From positions 1 to 38,610 of the forward strand of contig CAQBGY010000004.1 of NCBI GenBank assembly GCA_948759685.1: a DNA stretch of 38,610 nucleotides, read 5' to 3'. The stretch is from an uncultured Eubacterium sp. (GTDB lineage Bacteria > Bacillota_A > Clostridia > Lachnospirales > Lachnospiraceae). The translations under genes and the position numbers were made by a program. Shown here in pieces: positions 32,641 to 38,610 of the stretch; the stretch's first letter is position 1, and the number at the start of each line of letters is the position of its first letter. The notes under the pieces were generated by a model. That model saw only the letters and a list, made by a program, of their open reading frames with translations. It made no database searches and was not told where the DNA came from.

Positions 32641-34284
32641 CTATCTTTTCACAAAATACTCTTCATACCACACCAAGAAGGTATAAATCGTCCACACTTT
32701 TCTCCAGTTATCCGAATTTCCTCCGATATACTCATCGAAAATCGCCTTGATTTCATCCACATGGAAGAACTTCTCTGCAATATCACTGCTAAACAATCTC
32801 TGTACATCCTGATTATATCTCTCATCTGCCATCCAGATACGAATCGGCACAATAAATCCAAGTTTCTTTCTAAAAGCAATTTCCTCCGGCAACACATTAG
32901 CTGCTGCTGTTCGGAATGCCACCTTGTTCTGTTCTTCGTTTACTTTATATTTTGATGGCATACGTGAAGCAATATCAAAGATTCTTCGGTCTGTAAGAGG
33001 CATTCTGATTTCTAAACCTGCCGCCTCACTCATCTTGTCCACATTTAAATAAATGTCACCTTCCAGCCAGATTTGAATATCTACATTCGACATCTTTGAC
33101 AATGGGTCTAATTCTTCTGTCTCTTCATATATGTCTTTCACTAAGTCTATTGGTAACACATTTTCATTGTAGTGTTTGAGGATTTTCTTTTTCTCATCCT
33201 CTTTCATAATGTTCGTATTTCCTACATAAAAGGTCTTTAAGTTTTCTCCGTAACGCTCCGCATTGCGGTACATATTGTACCCACCGAAAAATTCATCTGC
33301 TCCCTCTCCTGAATAACAGATATCTGCCTTCTCTGCTGCCGCCCTGCATCCCAATGCAAAAACAATTGCGGAAGCATCGCCCAAAGGCTGTTCCATATTG
33401 TACATTACATAAGGTACAATCTCAAAATACTCTTCAGGACTTATAACTCTTCTGTTAAAATCACGTTCCAAAAGTTCTGCAGTCTTTGCTGCCAGCACAG
33501 ACTCATCAAAACGTTCCTCTTCATAACCACAGGCTGCTGCTGTCTGAATATCAGACATTGCCAGTACATAAGAAGAATCCACACCACCTGATAAAAAGGA
33601 AACTGCCACTTCATTCTCTTCTTTCACTTCCGGCATAATCTCCCTGATGGTCGTATGTATCTCGTCTGCCCAATCTTCAAGCGACTTACTTTCATCCGGA
33701 TGAAACTCCGGTTTCCAGTAACGGACAATCTCCATCTTACCATCCTGCCAAATCATGTAGCGTCCCGGCAGTAATTTCTTTACACCTTTAAAGAATGTAT
33801 CTTCTCCTGCTCCATATGTCAGGCTCAGATACAACTGCAGCATTTCCTCATTCAGTTCTTTCACAAATCCCGGCTGTTCCATAATCTGTCTGATCGTCGT
33901 GCCATATAACAGTTTTCCTTCTTCTGTTACATAATAGTAAAAAGGTTTTGTTCCAAACTGGTCTCTCAGACAAAACAGTTTCTGTTCCTCATCATCCCAT
34001 ATTGCAAAAGCAAACATACCATAAATATGGTCTGCCATATCGCATCCCCATTTTTCGTATGCTTTTATAAGGATTGTTTCCTCACGCTCCCTGCGTGTCA
34101 TGACCTTATTCTCACTTGGCATTTCAGTGACAGAAGCTGCCATAATTCCCTGCTCTGGGCTATCATCAGCCCCCTCATTCTCTAATATTTCAGTAGGAAA
34201 GCCCAATGCATCGTATATTTCTAATTCATGGCAGAGCATCTCCCAGTTTCTAATATGCCCTCTGTATTCTTTTACCTCTATCAT
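32641..34284 (-). CDS. Asparagine-synthase-like protein lacking the glutaminase Cys
   Basis: 547-residue homologue of AsnB. The synthetase half has the PP-loop SGGVDSS (232-238) and later YSGEGADEFFGGYN, so AMP-forming amidation is plausible. The glutaminase half is incomplete: no MCG start with Cys2, and no HRGPDS segment, although HIYGMFAFAIWDDEEQKLF and RDQFGTKPFYYY of that domain are present. About 45 extra residues (near 25-70) lie where the early domain would be. It could use free ammonia, accept another nucleophile, or work with a separate amidase. Frame is intact; I recall similar forms in Lachnospiraceae, so it is probably not a broken gene. Start at 34284; no strong ribosome binding site. 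Confidence 0.8.
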   Translation of the reverse strand: MIEVKEYRGHIRNWEMLCHELEIYDALGFPTEILENEGADDSPEQGIMAASVTEMPSENKVMTRREREETILIKAYEKWGCDMADHIYGMFAFAIWDDEEQKLFCLRDQFGTKPFYYYVTEEGKLLYGTTIRQIMEQPGFVKELNEEMLQLYLSLTYGAGEDTFFKGVKKLLPGRYMIWQDGKMEIVRYWKPEFHPDESKSLEDWADEIHTTIREIMPEVKEENEVAVSFLSGGVDSSYVLAMSDIQTAAACGYEEERFDESVLAAKTAELLERDFNRRVISPEEYFEIVPYVMYNMEQPLGDASAIVFALGCRAAAEKADICYSGEGADEFFGGYNMYRNAERYGENLKTFYVGNTNIMKEDEKKKILKHYNENVLPIDLVKDIYEETEELDPLSKMSNVDIQIWLEGDIYLNVDKMSEAAGLEIRMPLTDRRIFDIASRMPSKYKVNEEQNKVAFRTAAANVLPEEIAFRKKLGFIVPIRIWMADERYNQDVQRLFSSDIAEKFFHVDEIKAIFDEYIGGNSDNWRKVWTIYTFLVWYEEYFVKR

Positions 34285-34362
34285 GTGTGTTCTCGTATAA
34301 TACAACTATCCACTTTATGGTAATTGGGTTATACTTTTCCTTTCTGAAAATTTTATAGTCCC

Positions 34363-34371
34363 ATTGTATCA
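34363..34371 (-). promoter_or_regulatory. Candidate extended -10 promoter of the AsnB-like gene
   Basis: TGATACAAT on the minus strand (34371-34363) is a TGN plus TACAAT extended -10. No good -35 box is seen. The leader would be about 70 bases. Confidence 0.4.
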
Positions 34372-34422
34372 CGTTCAGGGAGATTGGACTAGAATAAATG
34401 AACAAGAATAAGTTTTTCATTT

Positions 34423-36138
34423 TTAATATCTCCACCGATTCATACATGCAAATATTTCTTGTCTTCTTGGAACTGTTAAATTCCCCGAAACTCTTCCTGC
34501 ACAGATTTTTTCAAATCCAGAAGTTTTCAAAAGTTCTTCAATTTGATTTACCATTTCCGTCATAGACATATCCTCTGAAAGTAAGTGTGTGCGTATATAC
34601 CAGACAATATTTGCTATTCCTGCCAACTGTCCTGTGTCAACCAACTGTTCTACATAACGCAAATCTATTGTTTCTTTATTAATAGAGATGCTGTCTCTGC
34701 CCATAACTTTCATTTTTACACGGTCTCTCATATCTGCTTTCTTCAACCATATACGTGTTTTTGAAAAATTCGGAATCAAAAGTTCAGAAACTTTTTCATT
34801 CTCCAATGACTTATTATCATTTTCTAATATGGCAAATTCCTGTGCTGCAGCTTTCGCCATCTCTGTTATGTCTTCCGGCTGATATTCCTTCATCTGAATT
34901 ATGTGGTCTGCCTCATAAAAATAACTTCCAGAACTCCCTGCCACAAGTATTGTTGAAATATGTGCTTTTTCGTAGAGCTGTCTTACACGAAGTGAAAACG
35001 GTGTAATTGGCTCCATATTGCTATGAACCACTTTCTGCATCAGCTCATCACGAATCATAAAATTCGTCGCACTAGTATCCTCATCTACTAAAAATAATTT
35101 GCTGCCTGCCTCCATAGCCTCCACAACATTTGCTGCCTGGGAAGTACTTCCACTAGCATCTTCTGTAGAAAAACAAGAAGTATCTTTTCCATTAGGCAAA
35201 TTGTTAATAAACATAGAAATATCCACCTGCTGAATACTCCGTCCATCCTCTGCACGAAGTTTTACTGCCGATTCATCTGTGATTACATACTCTCGTCCAT
35301 CTCCAAAAACATGGTTATATACTCCAACTTCCAACGCCTTAAGCAACGTGGATTTTCCATGAAATCCACCTCCAACAATCATGGTAATTCCCTGTGGGAT
35401 TCCCATTCCTTTTATTTCTCCCTTGTTGGGAAGCTGTAATGTTATCTCTAAAGATTTTGGAGATTCAAACGCTACTGCCTGCTTCATGGGTCTACTGCTC
35501 ACTCCGGATTCTCTTGGAAGTATCGCTCCATTTGCCACAAATGCGACAAGATTTCTCTTCTTTAATTCTCCACGAATAAACCTCTGATCCTCTGCCAGTT
35601 CAGCGACCTGCCTATATTGCCTCTCTTTCGTCTTGTCATAATACAACGTATTAGAGACAACCCTTGGCAAAAACTCTACAAGCATTTTCTCCAGCTGTCT
35701 ACTCTGAATTCTCCTTCCATTCGCAGGAAAGCCTGCCTCAAAACACACACGCACTGCTCCATCGTCACTAATTTCACAACCAGTACGTTTTAAGATCTCA
35801 GGCCCGGGAACCACTGCTCCCATAAATCCTGACTTTCCGGATCCTTTAGCCTGAAAAGAATATTTTCGAAGTTCCCCTGCAAACTGCCTGAGTAATTGGT
35901 CTTCCAACGCCACTTTCTTTTCCATGGTATCATACAAGTCTTTTGGAAAATCTGCTTTTGCTGGTGTAACTTCCACACTTATCATAGAAGGAGATGCAAA
36001 GGGATCTCCCTGCACCCTTTCAATGAAAAGAATAAAATCCGTCATGTCGTAACTTCCCTTTAGCTGCTTGTATAATGGATAACTTTTATTATCAATTTCT
36101 CTTAAAATTTTTACTAACTGCTGTTTTGATTGCTTCAT
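34423..36138 (-). CDS. ABC-class ATPase of unknown role
   Basis: 571-residue soluble P-loop protein of the 'predicted ATPase of the ABC class' type. Walker A is GGGFHGKST, with the family-typical His and a Gly triplet. A signature-like TEDASGSTSQAANVVEA and Walker B KLFLVDEDTSATNF follow. No transmembrane segments, so not an ABC transporter; the family's role is not established. The start ATG at 36138 follows AAGGAG, and lies 13 bases after the helicase stop, so both share a transcript. This hints at a DNA- or RNA-related role. Confidence 0.8.
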   Translation of the reverse strand: MKQSKQQLVKILREIDNKSYPLYKQLKGSYDMTDFILFIERVQGDPFASPSMISVEVTPAKADFPKDLYDTMEKKVALEDQLLRQFAGELRKYSFQAKGSGKSGFMGAVVPGPEILKRTGCEISDDGAVRVCFEAGFPANGRRIQSRQLEKMLVEFLPRVVSNTLYYDKTKERQYRQVAELAEDQRFIRGELKKRNLVAFVANGAILPRESGVSSRPMKQAVAFESPKSLEITLQLPNKGEIKGMGIPQGITMIVGGGFHGKSTLLKALEVGVYNHVFGDGREYVITDESAVKLRAEDGRSIQQVDISMFINNLPNGKDTSCFSTEDASGSTSQAANVVEAMEAGSKLFLVDEDTSATNFMIRDELMQKVVHSNMEPITPFSLRVRQLYEKAHISTILVAGSSGSYFYEADHIIQMKEYQPEDITEMAKAAAQEFAILENDNKSLENEKVSELLIPNFSKTRIWLKKADMRDRVKMKVMGRDSISINKETIDLRYVEQLVDTGQLAGIANIVWYIRTHLLSEDMSMTEMVNQIEELLKTSGFEKICAGRVSGNLTVPRRQEIFACMNRWRY

Positions 36139-36151
36139 ACATATACTCCTT

Positions 36152-38317
36152 TTATAATAGCAATTCATGCTCCATCATAAACCGAAGCATACATTTTGTC
36201 GTTTTGTCTTCAAAGGCAATTTCAAGAACATCTCCATTTACAGAAAGAACTTTTCCCTGCCCATATTTTTTATGTCTTACAAATCCTGTTTCTTGTATTT
36301 CCCGAAGTTTTTCAAGATATTCTGTCTGCGTTACCTTATTCTGTCCTTGTTTCTTTTGTAATGCATTTGCCTGCGATAAGGAACATTTTCTTTGTACTTT
36401 TACATTACCGGTTCTGATATCTAACCCCAAAAGTTCATCGGTAAAAGTTGCCCCTTCTATGAATCTAAAAATACATAAAACCTCTTTTGCCCTCGTAACT
36501 CCAACATAATATAATCTTCGCTCCTCTTCATATATTTTCAATTCATCTTTTGAGGCTTTTCTAGGGTTTGTTATCACTTTTTCAGGAAAAATTCCGTCTT
36601 TGGCATCCATCAAATAAACTCTATCATACTCTAATCCTTTACTGGAGTGTATCGTTGACAATATAAAGTTACAATCTGGATCAAATGTTTTTTCTTTTAT
36701 TAACTGTGAAAGTTCCTTTAACCGCTCAACAAATCTAAGTGCTGATGTTTCATTCGCTGCAATTGCCTCTAATATTTGAACCTTGTCTGATTTAATATGA
36801 ACTCTCTCCAAATATTCATTATACCCCATAAAGTGTGCAATTCTATAAACTGCTTTATCTGCTCTCTCCTCTAACAGACCTTTCATATGGGTTTGCACAG
36901 ACCTTATTCCTTTCTGTGTCCCTGGCGGTATCTTTCCAAAATTCAATGCAGCATCTAACACAGATATATTTTTTTCTTCACTGATTCTACATGCCTCTAT
37001 TGCAGCCAATTTACTCATATAGGTACCTATTTTATAATAAATCTGCATAAACAATTCTGTGTTTGTCTGGTCTGCTGCAAATTTAATAATATTTTCTATA
37101 TCAAGAACTACCCTGTGAGAGAAAAATGTCAGATCTGCATTTTTAATTCTATACGGAATTCCTTTCCGTTCCAATAAATCTACTACCGGGAGAACACTCT
37201 CGTTGTCACGATATAATACTGCGGTTTCCATTAAGCAGTTCCCTGCAACTTTGACTAAATATGTATACTGAGCCCTACGGCTTTTTATCGGAATATTCTG
37301 AATGTCTCTTCCTTCACTTTTAAATGCTGTCATATGTTTTTCATGACGTAATTCATTTTTCTGAATAAACTGATCTGCTGCTTCTACAATTTTTGCGTTT
37401 GACCGAAAATTCTCTTCCATTAAAAGAACTTTTGCTTTTTCATAATTCTTCTCAAACGATAATAATGCTTCCGGATATGCTGCCCGGAATCCATAAATAC
37501 TTTGGTCTTCATCTCCAACCATAAACAAATTTTCATATTTCTTTGCAAGCAATGCAATAATCTCGTGCTGAATTTTAGATGTATCCTGTGCCTCATCTAC
37601 ACAAATGTATTGATATACTTCCTGAAAATGTTCTAAAACTTCCGATGCATTCTTAAGCATTGTCAATGCATATACCATCTGATCATCATAATCCATCAAA
37701 GACTGGCGACGCATTTCATTACAATATTCTTTATATATTTTTAGCAACGGAATGTCTTCCTGCTCCCCTAACTCTTCTATCTGCCTCTCAGAAAGCATCA
37801 TATTTTTTATATATGTAATCTGTGTGCTGATATTTTTCAAATCATTCTCTGTAGGATATTTCTCTAACATGTTTACATAAATTGATGATAATAATTTTGT
37901 CTTATACCCTTCTTCTGTTGTTAAGTCAAATGCTTTCCTGCCTACGCATTTTCCATAATAACTAATTATTTTTGCACAGATTCCATTAATAGTTCGAAAC
38001 TCCAGTCTGTCTGCCAGTTCGCTTCCAAATATATCTGCAAACCTTTTTCGCATATCTTTTGTAGCTGAGACTGTATATGTTACGGTAAGAATCTGCTCCG
38101 GATGAATTCCGCAGCAATAAATCATATAGCCAAGTCTGGTAACCAGCACGGTGGTCTTTCCGCTGCCCGGAACTGCCAGAAGAAGGGTTGGGCAATCAAC
38201 AGACTGTACCGCTTCAAGTTGTTGTTGATTTAGTTCTATGTTAAATTTCTGTATAAATTGTTCAAATGTCATGGTTATGTCTTGTTCGTCAAGCTGGTTC
38301 TCCTTATAAAAGTCCAT
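36152..38317 (-). CDS. UvrD/Rep-family superfamily 1 helicase
   Basis: 721-residue 3'-5' DNA helicase. Motif I is AVPGSGKTT; II, VDEAQDTS; III, DEDQSIYGFRAA; IV, EENFRS; V, STIHSSKGLEYD; VI, YYVGVTRAKE. A tudor-like C-terminal segment (YGQGKVLSVNGDVLEIAFEDK) is typical of PcrA/UvrD. Together these point to a repair or replication-restart helicase; several paralogues exist per genome and I cannot choose the symbol. Start choice is uncertain: GAGGAG lies 18 bases before the ATG at 38317, and a CTG two codons earlier would be better spaced. Confidence 0.88.
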   Translation of the reverse strand: MDFYKENQLDEQDITMTFEQFIQKFNIELNQQQLEAVQSVDCPTLLLAVPGSGKTTVLVTRLGYMIYCCGIHPEQILTVTYTVSATKDMRKRFADIFGSELADRLEFRTINGICAKIISYYGKCVGRKAFDLTTEEGYKTKLLSSIYVNMLEKYPTENDLKNISTQITYIKNMMLSERQIEELGEQEDIPLLKIYKEYCNEMRRQSLMDYDDQMVYALTMLKNASEVLEHFQEVYQYICVDEAQDTSKIQHEIIALLAKKYENLFMVGDEDQSIYGFRAAYPEALLSFEKNYEKAKVLLMEENFRSNAKIVEAADQFIQKNELRHEKHMTAFKSEGRDIQNIPIKSRRAQYTYLVKVAGNCLMETAVLYRDNESVLPVVDLLERKGIPYRIKNADLTFFSHRVVLDIENIIKFAADQTNTELFMQIYYKIGTYMSKLAAIEACRISEEKNISVLDAALNFGKIPPGTQKGIRSVQTHMKGLLEERADKAVYRIAHFMGYNEYLERVHIKSDKVQILEAIAANETSALRFVERLKELSQLIKEKTFDPDCNFILSTIHSSKGLEYDRVYLMDAKDGIFPEKVITNPRKASKDELKIYEEERRLYYVGVTRAKEVLCIFRFIEGATFTDELLGLDIRTGNVKVQRKCSLSQANALQKKQGQNKVTQTEYLEKLREIQETGFVRHKKYGQGKVLSVNGDVLEIAFEDKTTKCMLRFMMEHELLL

Positions 38318-38363
38318 TATCAGCTTTACAATACTCTCCTCTTTTTCTAATATTTTGATTTCT

Positions 38364-38394
38364 ATTGTATCATATTCTTGCCTCCTGGTGTCAA
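38364..38394 (-). promoter_or_regulatory. Helicase operon promoter
   Basis: Perfect TTGACA (38394-38389), 19-base spacer, TACAAT (38369-38364) with a TGA extended -10. The long spacer lowers confidence. Confidence 0.55.
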
Positions 38395-38448
38395 TCTGTA
38401 TGAAATTTCAAATATTAGAACAAAATGCTCTCTTACAAACTTTCTCGC

Positions 38449-38540
38449 GAGGCACGGGTTCGAAAGAACAACTAGCATTGTGTGCCTCTGTGATTTTGCG
38501 GAGTATTTTATTATATAGAAAATCACTCTGAGTTTTCTAT
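38449..38540. repeat. Structured intergenic element upstream of the helicase
   Basis: GAGGCAC (38449-38455) pairs with GTGCCTC (38482-38488), enclosing GTTC-GAAA-GAAC (38458-38469), a stem closed by a GNRA-type tetraloop. A separate perfect ATAGAAAA/TTTTCTAT hairpin lies at 38515-38540. A 66-codon open frame on the minus strand covers the area, but has no recognised domain, and I regard it as incidental. This looks like a structured RNA or a dispersed repeat. Confidence 0.4.
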
Positions 38541-38550
38541 TATAATCATG

Positions 38551-38592
38551 ACCATCCGTCAAACGGGTGGTTTGCTCGCCCCTATAAGGGGC
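38551..38592. mobile_element. Possible IS200/IS605-like or repeat element end
   Basis: Two adjacent hairpins: ACCATCCGT-CAA-ACGGGTGGT (38551-38571) and GCCCCT-ATA-AGGGGC (38578-38592), followed by GC-rich GGCCAGCGCCT to the window edge. Base composition is far above the surrounding DNA. Subterminal hairpins of this type occur at the ends of IS200/IS605-family elements and REP-like repeats. No transposase lies inside the window, so the identity is open. Confidence 0.35.
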
Positions 38593-38610
38593 AGTTACCG
38601 GCCAGCGCCT

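Noticed and set aside
32641..34305. Asparagine-synthase gene as a 5'-truncated pseudogene
   Set aside because: The frame is clean and the remaining glutaminase-domain segments are well conserved. No frameshift or displaced MCG segment was found in the upstream DNA, so a natural Cys-less variant fits better.
34250..34447. 65-codon minus-strand frame between the ABC ATPase and asparagine-synthase-like genes
   Set aside because: It overlaps both neighbours, has no convincing ribosome binding site, and covers the likely promoter.
36075..36509. 144-codon plus-strand frame over the helicase C-terminus
   Set aside because: It is antisense to a strong helicase gene with intact motifs, has no ribosome binding site, and resembles no protein.
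38450..38470. tRNA-like GGGTTCGAA T-arm
   Set aside because: The bases form GTTC-GAAA-GAAC rather than a T-arm, and there is no anticodon or acceptor stem around it.
1..38610. CRISPR array, rRNA, tRNA and classical riboswitches
   Set aside because: No regularly spaced direct repeats, no ribosomal or tRNA sequence, and no T-box, purine, cyclic-di-GMP or TPP consensus were recognised by reading both strands. A covariance-model scan would be needed to exclude rarer classes.

Overview
The window looks like ordinary chromosome from a low-GC, anaerobic, Gram-positive gut or rumen Clostridium relative, most likely a Lachnospiraceae member. The reasons are strong AGGAGG-type ribosome binding sites, low GC, ferredoxin-dependent 2-oxoacid oxidoreductase, an aldo/keto reductase with two 4Fe-4S motifs, a pair of CotF-like spore-coat genes, a secreted GH16 beta-glucanase with a Thr-rich linker and Lys-rich C-terminal module, and DUF6273 and asparagine-synthase-like proteins of types I associate with that family. 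No phage, plasmid, CRISPR array, rRNA or tRNA was found. The last ~60 bases resemble the hairpin-bearing end of a repeat or insertion sequence that continues outside the window.

Layout. 1-4.5 kb: fructose PTS permease (minus) divergent from a CBS-domain protein (plus), a ZIP metal transporter, and two small CotF/ferritin-like proteins. 4.5-8.7 kb: secreted GH16 glucanase, then a MoxR ATPase plus VWA-domain pair. 8.8-12.1 kb: a 2-oxoacid:ferredoxin oxidoreductase condensed into two genes (gamma-delta and alpha-beta fusions). 12.2-18.4 kb: aldo/keto reductase, a large ECF-like sigma factor with a ~380-residue extension, MscL with a glutaredoxin-like protein, an NhaC-family antiporter behind a long structured leader, and a low-molecular-weight phosphatase. 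18.4-21.7 kb: an AAA_14/DUF4143 ATPase with an array of inverted sites in its promoter, then a TetR regulator with a DUF1330 plus metallo-beta-lactamase-fold operon; matching operators lie in front of both. 21.7-28.4 kb: a nucleoside-salvage operon (cdd, acyltransferase, udp, add, deoB, CobD-like PLP enzyme, dNTPase). 28.6-38.3 kb: prfC, pfkA, a secreted DUF6273 protein, an asparagine-synthase homologue lacking the N-terminal glutaminase cysteine, an ABC-class ATPase of unknown role and a UvrD-like helicase.

How it fits together. The sugar genes (PTS, pfkA, GH16) supply glycolysis, the oxidoreductase turns 2-oxoacids into acyl-CoA plus reduced ferredoxin, and the salvage operon breaks nucleosides down to bases and pentose phosphates. 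Most novelty is in the non-coding DNA. The best leads are the nhaC leader, which has two competing pairings and a 20-codon upstream ORF, a shared TTTGTACAAA palindrome at two sugar-gene promoters, the TetR operator pair, and the operator array of the AAA ATPase. All functional calls were made by reading motifs; no database search was run.
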